DNA of 64,000 bases. Source: Procambarus clarkii (taxonomy: Eukaryota; Arthropoda; Malacostraca; Decapoda; Cambaridae). The position numbers and the translations under genes were made by a program. The first letter of the stretch is position 1; each line of letters begins with the position of its first letter. The stretch covers positions 36,381,736-36,445,735 of the forward strand of contig NC_091160.1 of NCBI RefSeq assembly GCF_040958095.1. The letters run 5' to 3'. Positions 22,301 to 29,554 of this stretch are shown here, one piece after another. The notes beneath the pieces were generated by a model. The model worked only from the letters and a program-made list of their open reading frames with translations. It did no database searches and was not told the origin of the DNA.

Positions 22301-25090
22301 TATATATATATTTGCTTCTTTTTTGGCTTTAAATTTTTATCAAGATTTTTTTTTACTATGGAGAGCCCCTCTGGCTCCCTGGAGCTATACTGGTCTAATA
22401 TGTATCTATTAGATAATGGCATCAGTCAATTCAAAAAGAGTTCTTAGCCTACCAGGGACCACAAGCCAAAACCTGGCTCCCTCAGAGAGGCACGAGGAGC
22501 AATGGGGTATATAAACCTCCATGTGGTTGGAAGCATTCTATGTCTGCCATCTACCGAGTTAGGCACCCAGAAAAGTAGGCGTCCCAAAACAGACCCCAAC
22601 TGGTAAGACAATAATATCTAAAGCCAAACTGCTAAGGAAAATTCCCTAAACTGAAAACAAGCAAACAAGCATGACATCACCATTGCCATTGTGCCGCTCT
22701 CTGCGCAGCTCTTCCCTGCCCGGGAGAGGAAGGGGGAGCTCCAGAGTGTTGAGTGGCAGTCATTCGACTCTGGCTCCAATTTTTGAGCAGTGCTGTACCT
22801 TGTGGTGGTGTGCTGCAGTGTGGTGGTGTGCGAGCCAGGTGTAATTCAAGACGTACTGGGGCTGCATGCACCTAGGGTCACATTCTCTAGGTGCCCTGTT
22901 AGTACTGCCCTTGCAGTTTGGGGTTACCTTCCACAAACTGTTCGGGAACTACCTCCACAGGGTTCTTTTGTTGCTCGGTTATTGCCCACCCTTGGGGTCA
23001 GCCGAGGGCTTTTTTGCCATTGTTTGACCTTGGATAGGAGGTAGTATTATCGCTGGCAGGGGGCATGAGGTACTGTGCAGCTGTCGTATAATATGCATGG
23101 CAGCCGGTTTTGTTCCTCCTGAAGATGTACTTTTGCAGGGTTTTTCTTTTTCTTTTGGTTTGTTTGCCTGGTGAAGGTTTTTCTTGATGTGGCTACAAGA
23201 CCACTTGTATTATTTTGGTAGCCCTCTGCTAGGCACCCGTGATTGTACACATGGCAGGGATTCAGCTTTTGTTTGTTTGTAACCAGTTAGCAGTACCTTG
23301 CCTGGGCTTCCCTCAGGAGTCAGCCTAAGGGCCCTGGAAAAAACCCCATAGGGGCTCATTGGTCCAATGGATGCGTCCTCCGAGTCCCATCTCGCTTCGA
23401 ACGAGTTTGAAGGTTGCTCTGTCCCCTTGTCTCGGGATGACACTCATCGTTTTCTGTGAGTGGTGTGATAACCAAGCTGTCCTGCTTGGGTTATAGGGAC
23501 ACGGACATGGGGGCGTTAGTCGCCTCTTCTTTGGTTTTGTCTGCGCCCCCTTGTTCCCTTCTGTTGTACGTCCCCTTCCCCCCTGTTCCCGGCTCCCAAA
23601 CGTCTGAGGGTTTCAGAGTTGAAGTTCTAGTTCAACAATACTTGTACCATTTTCATGTTTACGAATGATCTCTTGTTTTTTCCTCCATGGTCATTCTTAC
23701 ATGTGTTTTCTTGCCTTGAACCTTACCACTGGCTTTCTTGGGACCCATGGCGAGATATATAATAACAACTTTTATGCTCAAATAGCCAAAAATCCCCCCC
23801 TCCCCAAAAAACTGTAAATCCTTGCAAAGAATTTAGACAGGATAGTGCCTCTTGGCGGGAGGCACTGGTAAACTGAGGCGCGATCGCCGTGCCACCATGC
23901 ACTAGGTCAGCCATACGCGTATCAACAAACTCGTATCCCGAGGTAAAGTTCATAACCCGATTCATATTTTCCGAAGAAATCTAGCTCGTAACCCGAAAAG
24001 TTTGTAAAGAGGGGCATTCGTAAACCGAGGTACCACTGTACGTCATTACCAGTTACTGTATGTGATTACATATTTATTATATTTTTTGGCAGTTGGCTTC
24101 AAACATACCAATCTTGTTGGACTTCATTATGTGTTGAATTTGTGTCTGGAGAGTGGAGGGGGGCATTAAATATTAATTATAAAGAAAGTGTTTTAGTTCA
24201 AGAGGGAGAGGGAAGGGGGGGAAATAGAGTAGGTTTATAGAAAAATAAGGGACATAATGATTTATTATAAATTGTCATCCACACTTATGTGGAAATAAAC
24301 ATTCCATTCACCTGGGGTCTAGGAGACTCGAACCGTGGACCCCCAACATGTGTGAGACAGGAGCTCTATCGACCGAGCTATTGAGTAGTCTTAATAAGGA
24401 AAGTTTCCAGAAGCTGCATCCTGCTGCCAAACTGGAATTTTTTACTTTTCCCCCCTGACTACTACAGAAGAATTAGTGCTCCACACCCACGTCATATAAA
24501 TTGTCATCCACAGCCACAAATTGTCATGACATGAATTGTCATGGAGTCTCTTAGAGCCCAGATGAGTAGAATGATTTATTATATTTTCAGTGTTCTAGTT
24601 GGCATAAATAACATGTATAAAAATTTCCATAACAAAAAATCAGATAAACCAGTGCTAGAGGGAAAAAGCTTCATTAATTTTCTATGATGTATGCATCATA
24701 AGAGTAGATGAATAATGGAATGACTGAATGTTGAATGTTGTAATAAGATGGGTCTGTTTATACCAAAAAAATAACACTGGCAAATACTGTATAGATAAAT
24801 TATAAACAAGTGCTTACAATAAAGTATTGACATGACTTCAGGTGATGTTGTGGCAGAAGTTCTTCCAGGGTCTGTGTGGACAGCGTAAAGTCTTGAGGAA
24901 GAAAGATGGTCACATTTACCATCCTCCCAACCAGATGAAGAGTGTAAAAGCCACCAATGGTCAGCACCAAGGTGCTAAAGGTATGCAACATCCAGTACAA
25001 CACCATCCATCATCCCAGCAGTCTGCAGATTTAGCTCAGTTTCCTCACAGGTTACACAGTTCAACAACTATGCATTTATCTCAAGTGTGA
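10243..25090 (+). CDS. Frizzled receptor, Fzd9/10 (Fz4-like) class, 5'-partial
   Basis: Ten exons encode the last 570 residues of a seven-pass Wnt receptor: 10243-10377, 11452-11649, 13336-13458, 13884-14038, 14972-15083, 18167-18340, 19195-19387, 20316-20579, 22158-22267 and 24842-25090. All junctions are AG/GT and all phases agree. In order, the chain has eight of the ten cysteines of the ligand-binding cysteine-rich domain (first two missing upstream), a glycosylatable linker (NFSW, NVTA), a Cys-containing pre-membrane segment and seven membrane helices. It also has the Dishevelled-binding KTxxxW motif (KTVMLW, visible residues 487-492) and a short tail ending LSQV, a type I PDZ-ligand pattern. 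The words [16 protein letters not shown] and [19 protein letters not shown] favour the Fzd9/10 class over Fzd1/2/7 or 5/8; Fzd4 is the alternative. It should act at the plasma membrane, passing Wnt binding to Dishevelled. The signal peptide and start codon are upstream of the window or unrecognised. Confidence 0.95.
10378..11451. other. Frizzled intron with tandem duplication and minisatellite
   Basis: Contains an imperfect direct duplication of about 115 bp (10414-10527 and 10528-10660, each with aagtttattgaggtaaaata and gggatgaggtagc). The 33-bp minisatellite block at 10832-11060 follows. A module at 11063-11165 (gatgccattatacatagatt) is repeated near 12090 and 12625. Confidence 0.8.
10832..11060 (+). 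repeat. 33-bp minisatellite, block 1
   Basis: About seven units of gagggtaatggtattgtgca plus ataggattatgtga-type sequence. Units alternate between two types (gtgcataggattataagag and ctgcacaggattatgtgag), giving a 66-bp higher-order period. A second block of the same unit is at 11965-12085 beyond the next exon. Confidence 0.85.
11452..11649 (+). CDS. Frizzled exon: end of cysteine-rich domain and linker
   Basis: Encodes 66 residues beginning [17 protein letters not shown], with the last three domain cysteines (QNC, LDC, LCM) and CMEPPNVTA, followed by a Pro/Ser/Met-rich linker. Two N-glycosylation sites (NFS, NVT) are visible. Phase 0 at both ends; donor CAT/gtaagt. Confidence 0.95.
11965..12085 (+). 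repeat. 33-bp minisatellite, block 2
   Basis: About four units of the same 33-bp repeat as at 10832-11060 (agggtaatggtattgtgcac, aggattatg), more diverged. It is followed by the same gaagatgatgccattataca module, so a larger unit including the flank seems to have been duplicated across the exon. Confidence 0.8.
12125..12565. repeat. GC-rich island in Frizzled intron, unidentified
   Basis: A sharply bounded GC-rich block of about 440 bp sits in AT-rich intron. It begins caggagactatggagttgtg-like sequence near 12147 and ends at agaaggcagagtgataatta. Open frames run through it on both strands (for example 12223-12567 on + and 12129-12485 on -), but none matches a family I know and no splice sites fit the Frizzled chain. 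It is most likely an inserted repeat or retrocopy. Confidence 0.5.
12566..13335. other. Frizzled intron, remainder
   Basis: AT-rich. A diverged copy of the 11063-11165 module lies at 12625-12705 (attacacatcagggaaataa, then gctaatgccattatacatgg). A short tgatgatgatgattataata tract is at about 12808. The acceptor tract gtttttttgttgcag closes the intron. Confidence 0.7.
13336..13458 (+). CDS. Frizzled exon: pre-membrane Cys segment
   Basis: Encodes 41 residues from DPPKVACPP to ADKHFAE, with VACPP and GMCAPKCG. These are the conserved cysteines between the ligand domain and helix 1; the words RRADKHFA match the Fzd9/10 RRDKDFA region. Phase 0 at both ends. Confidence 0.95.
13884..14038 (+). CDS. 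Frizzled exon: membrane helices 1 and 2
   Basis: Encodes [20 protein letters not shown] (helix 1), then the conserved loop [18 protein letters not shown] and most of helix 2. It ends after two bases of a codon, completed by the first base at 14972 to give Arg. Confidence 0.97.
14039..14971. other. Frizzled intron
   Basis: Contains a retroelement 3'-end-like segment at about 14219-14355 (poly-A, tatgtttattcaggtaaaaa, gccactaatacacacagtgt, ttttgggcaag). It resembles parts of 9258-9330 and 56270-56400. Otherwise AT-rich with no gene signal. Confidence 0.6.
14972..15083 (+). CDS. Frizzled exon: extracellular loop before helix 3
   Basis: Encodes (R)[16 protein letters not shown]... to GCIITFILQ, 37 codons plus one base. 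It is short and easily missed. It is supported by the exact phase fit on both sides, by the position of the conserved loop cysteines (LSCEV, SGCII), and by the EGL..SGC pattern matching EGL.NTGC of Fzd proteins. Donor CAG/gtcagc. Confidence 0.93.
15207..15513. mobile_element. Inverted pair of tRNA-type SINE copies
   Basis: At 15345-15513 (+) there is a SINE with tcgtagctcagtcgattaag (A-box region), gatttgaatcctcgtcacgg (B-box region) and a cccttgtggatttgttc end. At 15207-15290 the end of another copy lies in the opposite orientation (gaacaaatccacaagggccg, gaggattcgaacctgcgtct). A third copy is at 34749-34912. Confidence 0.8.
15514..18166. other. Frizzled intron, remainder
   Basis: AT-rich intron with one full dispersed repeat (16496-16810) and a pyrimidine-rich acceptor tttttcctttcag. 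I searched for a further exon and none is needed, because phases on both sides already match. Confidence 0.7.
16496..16810. repeat. Dispersed repeat family R1, full copy
   Basis: Runs from ggtgactgtaacc-like sequence through caagactgtaacttgcttag, gagtttctgagtccattatg and ccactactgcc to ataggtatggggg. The same order is seen at 30878-31148. Truncated or inverted copies are at 58056-58260 and 59790-59860, and a tail is at 10170-10210. Confidence 0.7.
18167..18340 (+). CDS. Frizzled exon: helix 3, loop and helix 4
   Basis: Encodes [32 protein letters not shown] and [16 protein letters not shown], the most conserved Frizzled block. 58 codons, phase 0 at both ends. Confidence 0.98.
18341..19194. 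other. Frizzled intron, no other feature seen
   Basis: AT-rich, 854 bp. No recognised repeat or gene. It ends with the acceptor attatttccag. Confidence 0.7.
19195..19387 (+). CDS. Frizzled exon: extracellular loop 2 and helix 5
   Basis: Encodes [14 protein letters not shown] through [10 protein letters not shown] and [28 protein letters not shown] corresponds to the conserved DELTGLCYV loop. It ends one base into a Gly codon completed at 20316. Confidence 0.97.
19388..20315. other. Frizzled intron, no other feature seen
   Basis: AT-rich, 928 bp, no recognised repeat or gene. The short open frames here lack family similarity. Confidence 0.7.
20316..20579 (+). CDS. Frizzled exon: intracellular loop 3 and helix 6
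   Basis: Encodes (G)[40 protein letters not shown] and a long extracellular loop 3 rich in His, Gln and Gly. The [20 protein letters not shown] block is diagnostic of Frizzled. The expanded loop before helix 7 is longer than in Fzd4 and closer in length to Fzd9. Confidence 0.96.
20580..22157. other. Frizzled intron with 28-bp minisatellite
   Basis: The 5' half is unremarkable. A tandem array occupies 21254-21783, and its upstream flank (21195-21253) has degenerate gttagccagccag words that may be ancestral to the unit. The acceptor is cttcttttggcag. Confidence 0.85.
21254..21783 (+). repeat. 28-bp minisatellite, about 19 units
   Basis: The unit is acaagttagc aagcttgcct gcctgccc (28 bp). Most copies are identical; exceptions are a cttgcttgcc variant near 21628 and an extra cctg near 21690. 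Every unit carries aagctt. Homogeneity indicates recent expansion or ongoing sequence exchange. Confidence 0.95.
22158..22267 (+). CDS. Frizzled exon: helix 7 and start of KTxxxW
   Basis: Encodes (E)[33 protein letters not shown] and SKT. Its last codons supply the Lys-Thr of the KTxxxW Dishevelled-binding motif, completed in the next exon. The donor is followed by a (TA)n tract at about 22272-22310. Confidence 0.97.
22350..23700. repeat. Unidentified GC-richer inserted block
   Basis: Base composition rises relative to the flanking intron and the text changes character (ggagagcccctctggctccc, ccaaaacctggctccctcag, ccccttgtctcgggatgaca). All frames are short and no domain is recognisable. It is probably an old retroelement or its regulatory part. 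Confidence 0.35.
23750..24042. mobile_element. Possible pogo/Tigger-type transposon end
   Basis: The segment repeats accgag / cccgag words (ctcgtatcccgaggtaaag, gtaaaccgaggtaccactgt). The end reads, on the - strand, acagtggtacctcggtttac, a pattern I associate with pogo/Tigger-like terminal repeats. Only one end is convincing and there is no transposase. Confidence 0.35.
24240..24400 (-). mobile_element. tRNA-derived SINE
   Basis: On the - strand there is a near-tRNA head: caatagctcggtcgatagag (A-box region), then ggtccacggttcgagtctcc (B-box region). A tail of aggtgaatggaatgtttatt and ggatgacaatttataata follows. A partial relative with gttcgagtctcttgg and ggtggatgacaattttta lies at 45720-45800. 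It is not scored as a tRNA gene because the stem pairing is imperfect and the body is SINE-like. Confidence 0.6.
24842..25090 (+). CDS. Frizzled last exon: cytoplasmic tail
   Basis: Encodes [20 protein letters not shown], which completes KTVMLW, then a basic and Gln/His-rich tail of 82 residues ending MHLSQV before TGA at 25088-25090. The final Ser-Gln-Val fits the S/T-x-V type I PDZ ligand seen at the ends of several Frizzled proteins. Confidence 0.96.
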   Translation: MMLWQKFFQGLCGQRKVLRKKDGHIYHPPNQMKSVKATNGQHQGAKGMQHPVQHHPSSQQSADLAQFPHRLHSSTTMHLSQV

Positions 25091-25798
25091 AGTTACACTG
25101 AAGAAATTAGCTAATAATTTTGTTTAGTCTATTTTATATTATAAAAGTACAATAGCTTTAATGATGAATAAGTATGCATTTTGAGGATGTTTGCAATTAT
25201 TACATATACATACAATATTTCTTAAACAAAAGTGAATGTGTGTGCAATTATGTTCATAAGGATATGCTGTGTTTGAAGCACATCCATTGGGCATGTAGTG
25301 TGTATTTGGCCCTGCACCACGCCTGTAGGTCTACAGTATGTGAGTGAGCAAAGACCTGCAGTATAGATGGAGGGTGTGAGCATAAAGAGGGCTGCATTGT
25401 GGATTAGAGGGGAGGTGAGTTTAGTCCTGCAGTGTGAATTGTGGGAGAATATAAATATGCAGTGTAGATTTGATGAGGGAGGGGTTAAGCATAGTCCTGC
25501 AGTGCAGATTATGGGTGGATGAGCATAGGCCTGCAGTGTGGATTGAAGGGGGGGTATACATAGGCATGCCAATAGGCCTACAATGTGTGTTTATAGGCTT
25601 GTAGTATTCTACAATTGGCCTGCAGATCATACGTGTAGCCTTGCGGTGTCCTTTTATACTTGTACTTGATGAGTATTCCTGCTGTGTAACCTTCAGTCAA
25701 CTCTCACTTCTCTTAGTGCATTACATTATAAAAAATGTTTGTCTTATTTAGTTTAAACTCATGTTTGTGTTCATGTACCACTTGGGACTGAAAATAAA
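25091..25798 (+). other. Probable Frizzled 3' UTR
   Basis: The first canonical AATAAA after the stop codon is at 25793-25798. Between them, 25290-25625 is a degenerate tandem region with recurring gcataggcctgcagtgtgga words. The extent of the UTR is inferred only from the polyadenylation hexamer. Confidence 0.4.
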
Positions 25799-26539
25799 TT
25801 ATCTTACATATGGCTCCTCCAAATTATTTTGCATGTATCAGTCGCATCTTGTCAGATTTTTGAGTGATCTAGGACTAGTTTGGTGAAATACCTCTGTACT
25901 TTCTCTAGCTTCATGTGCATTTAACAAGATATGAACTTCATGCTGGTAGTACATATTCTAAAATTGGCTTCACATATTTGCTATAAAAATCCTGAATAAC
26001 ACGTTGGTCAGATTTAGTGCTTGAATTTATATTTCTTATAACTCCTTACATATGTTCAGATTGGATTTCTATGTTTAACACATATTTTGATGTTTTACAA
26101 TTGCAAAAGGTTCTTGGACTAATTATATATGCACTAGGATCATTGTTTACCTATAGAGGAGCAATTCTATTTACCTATTGTTTACCTATAGAGGAGCAAT
26201 TCACCCATCGTAAATTTACCACTTCGCCTGTGCTGCTGCCTTCATGAAAGCTTAAAACATCCACATTTCAATGTCCCTTCCTCACATCCTCACCTATCCT
26301 TAGTTTATCACCTGTTTCTGTACCCAAACTGTTCCACAGCTATACCAGGAGTAAAATCTAAGTAGAGCCTTTATCGGCCAAGTCATATTTAAATTCTGCT
26401 CCTCTTATTCTGAGGTACAGTACTTCTTCCTGGCCCACTGATACCTTTCTCTACTCTTATCACTTTATTGTTAATGTTGTTTTTATATTCCTGTGAGCAT
26501 GCAAATTTTACAGCCCATCCTCCTGTTTTGGTAGTACTT

Positions 26540-26780
26540 AAAGGAAGGATGAGAATCATAGTACAGTACATATATCGACGTACAGTACAACGCAGCTAGA
26601 AAGTAGAAATTGGTACTAGTGAATTTATACAAACCGGAAAACAATTTTCTACTTATGTTGCAAAGACAAACTAAACCTAACCTAACCTTCCTAGGCCTAA
26701 TACACACTATCTGAGGCCTAATATATTACATGTGGTATACTAGGCCTAGGAATATTTAAGTGTTTTTAGCTTAATTTTTT
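26540..26780. repeat. Dispersed CCTAGGCCT family copy
   Basis: Contains aaacctaacctaaccttcct, ctatctgaggcctaatatat and aggcctaggaatatttaagt. The same order, diverged, occurs at about 1900-1985, 3205-3275 and 32990-33135. Confidence 0.65.
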
Positions 26781-27495
26781 CTGACTCTTATAAAGAGAAC
26801 AGTACAAAGTACTATCTAATTGCTTAGTACATCAATGTTTGCGCTATTATGTACGTAGGTACAAAAAGTACTATCTAAACAGAAGAATGGGTTGAATTTT
26901 TATAATATCTGTACAGGTATTTTTATTTTTTAATTTAATAAACTACCGTACTGTACATTAAACTGCGAGACGACTTGTGCCGTCAACCTGGTCTGGCAAG
27001 GGAACGTGTCGTGGGCAGTGCTGCCCAAGCCCACCATAAGTTTGTACCTACACAGTGGTCCCCCCCCCCTTCCCCATTGTATTTTCTTAATTGTAATGCC
27101 TCATTGTTTATTCGTGTTCTTGACTGCAGTATAGGCCTGTGTTAAGGCCATTTAAAGAATTCCCCAACTTGCTCATGACTGTCAGAATGCAAAAAGTTAC
27201 CAAGACTATACCAAGTACATTTGTTTCCTGCCTCATAATATTAGTCACCATATGAAGTAGTTTTCTAAAAGCAAGTTTTGTTTTAAACATTTGCATTAGT
27301 GCATTTGTTTATACAGAATATTTTTTGTATACAGCTCACCTTTTGAAGTTGTGGCTGTCTAGATCATAGAATGAAGAAATTATACAAAATAATTATTTTG
27401 ATTTAGTAAGACTTAAGATTATGCATGTACTGCACATCAATCAATTCCTCAGCATGACTACTTTTAATGGCCGAGTAATTATGTACTGTATTCAC

Positions 27496-27497
<2 letters not shown>

Positions 27498-27557
<60 letters not shown>
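27498..27557. repeat. (TA)n microsatellite
   Basis: Nearly pure alternating AT of about 60 bp in the intergenic region. Confidence 0.95.
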
Positions 27558-27561
<4 letters not shown>

Positions 27562-27954
27562 TAAAATGTACACCTTGTTTATCATCTAGTGTTAGCTATA
27601 CAGTTAATCACAATCTTTGTATTTATGTATATATTTTTGTAAATATGTAATGTAAACAATATATATTTATTTTTATGTCCATACCTCTAGCATTATGTAT
27701 CTAACTCCTGTGGACTGTTTGAAGAAACTATATATTTATTTACTGTCTAATTATGCCTTGGTGAAAATATGCTTCCATTATTTTGTTACAAATAGTTTAA
27801 AACCAATTAAAAACAATGTCAATGTCTGTCCAGTGTTGGAGCCCGGACACTTGGGGCTGTGTTTATTAACATTGGCAGGGCAACTGGTTGGAATTAGGGG
27901 GCATACAGTATACACATGCACATACAGCATATTAGGTCTACAATATACAGTAAA

Positions 27955-28030
27955 ATTATATATTTTTTCCATACTGCAGTATACTGTATAAAATAATACA
28001 GTATACTGCAGTATGGAAAAAATATATAAT
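27955..28030. repeat. Perfect palindrome, 34-bp arms
   Basis: Left arm 27955-27988 and right arm 27997-28030 are exact reverse complements around an 8-bp spacer (taaaataa). The arms contain ccatactgcagtatactgta. It could extrude as a cruciform or mark a small transposon. Confidence 0.9.
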
Positions 28031-28034
28031 TATA

Positions 28035-28247
28035 CAAATAGCACACAGTATGTGGCATACAGCATGCTATATACTGTATGCTCCATTCAGCACAGTAGGC
28101 AGCATACTATATACTGCATGAAGAATTATAACAAATTATATTAAAAAAGCATGTAGTATGCAGCATGCTGTATGTAGCATGCATCATGCTATACGTAGCA
28201 TGTTTTATGCAACAGTATGCATCACGCTATACACAGCATGCTATATA

Positions 28248-28287
<40 letters not shown>

Positions 28288-28480
28288 TATATATTACACA
28301 CACACAGCATGCATATATATGCTGTATACAGTGTGCTATATATAGCGTGCTGCATGCTAAATACAACATAAATAATAAAATATATATTTTATTATATATG
28401 TATATAAAAACTATGCTGCATACTTTACACTATATGCTACATATAGGATACCATTTCCATAGCCACTGTTCCATTTAACA
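28035..28480. repeat. GCATGC / TA-rich low-complexity region
   Basis: Repeated agcatgctatatac, gcatgcatcatgctat and tatatagc words, each locally self-complementary, surround a (TA)n tract at 28250-28296. It ends near catatagg at 28444. Confidence 0.8.
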
Positions 28481-28743
28481 AAAATAATGTGAATAGAGGA
28501 GGAAGTAAAATGCATTTTTAGTTTTAGCTCAACAGTAATCTCTTTATTTTACCAAAATATACTTTGGCAACAAATGTAAGTGTTTAGCATACATCTAGAT
28601 TGCTGTAAAAGGGAGAATAATGTGGCCTGAAAGGCTAAGCAGCCAAGTTTGGTTAATCCATATCACGAGCATTTTCAACCACATTTCAAAGGATATTTGT
28701 ACTTCACAATCACAATAAAAATTACATATAAAAAACTATTACA

Positions 28744-28749
28744 TTTATT
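28744..28749 (-). terminator. Candidate polyadenylation signal of Pez
   Basis: TTTATT on the + strand reads AATAAA on the - strand. It is the first canonical hexamer downstream of the Pez stop codon and would give a 3' UTR of roughly half a kilobase. Confidence 0.4.
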
Positions 28750-29258
28750 GAACACTGTCAATAATAAAAATGTTATACAACTATTTGGCATAATTTCACA
28801 ATTTGTTTTCTATAATTTAAAAAATATTTCACTTTCCACTAATACACACCCAACTGGGGCAACTTCTCACACACAGAAGCACACATCACTAGTCTTTTAC
28901 TAAATATTTTTAGAAACAAGACTTGTGTCAAAAAAATTTTGTGGCTTATTAGTTCCTTGATACTTACCAAATTTTGAGTATTGAATACTTTAAGTTACAT
29001 AGATTCATATAATAACCAACATGGTCATGTATTTGCCCTTTTTATGACATTTTCATTAACTGGGATTAAAATATCTGACTTTAAAAGGACCAGTAGAGGT
29101 GTCTATATATTAATAACAAAAGTGTCTTCAGATTAATACACAGTCATATGGCTTACACAACACTCAGGCATATGGGTCTCTGAAACAAAAGCAGCTTTAG
29201 CAATATGAAACAAGGTTCATAACAATCACTGAAATGCAACTTCAATAGTCTGTCGTAA

Positions 29259-29554
29259 CTAAATAAGTCTGGCTCGATTCAGATAAGCTAGGAGGACCTG
29301 ATACACGAACTTGTATTGGGCAATGGTCTGAACGAGCACCATCCTCTGCTGCCTCAGGTGAAGGAGGACCTTTGGGGGATCCAAAGGTAGATTGTGATCT
29401 GTGGCCTCTAAAAGAAGGTCACACAATATGGTGACACCAGAGCGACCCACACCTGCTGAACAGTGAACCAGAACAGGGGTATTGCGATTACGTCCAACAC
29501 CTCTAACCTCTTGATAAGTATACCTTCGCAGGGTGGATAGCTCTTCCAGAAAAC
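29259..29554 (-). CDS. Pez: Pez coding exon 19 (active site, stop)
   Basis: Encodes FLEELSTLRRYTYQEV, TPVLVHCSAGVGRSGV, QQRMVLVQTIAQYKFVYQ and the family C-terminus NRARLI before TAG at 29261-29259. The signature Cys, Arg and both Q-loop Gln residues are intact. Confidence 0.98.

Larger units (their letters stand above)
22268..24841. other. Frizzled intron with several repeats
   Basis: Contains a (TA)n tract (22272-22310) and an unidentified GC-richer block (about 22350-23700). A transposon-end-like segment (23750-24042) and a tRNA-type SINE on the - strand (24240-24400) follow. None of them interrupts the Frizzled chain. Confidence 0.7.
25799..28743. other. Convergent intergenic region
   Basis: No gene seen. 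It contains a copy of the AACCTAACC / CCTAGGCCT family (about 26540-26780), a (TA)n tract (27498-27557), a palindrome (27955-28030) and a GCATGC-rich region (28035-28480). It separates the 3' ends of Frizzled (+) and Pez (-). Confidence 0.7.

Noticed and set aside
24313-24396. Functional tRNA gene on the - strand
   Set aside because: The A- and B-box-like blocks are good, but the acceptor-stem pairing is not convincing and a SINE tail follows; related partial copies exist.
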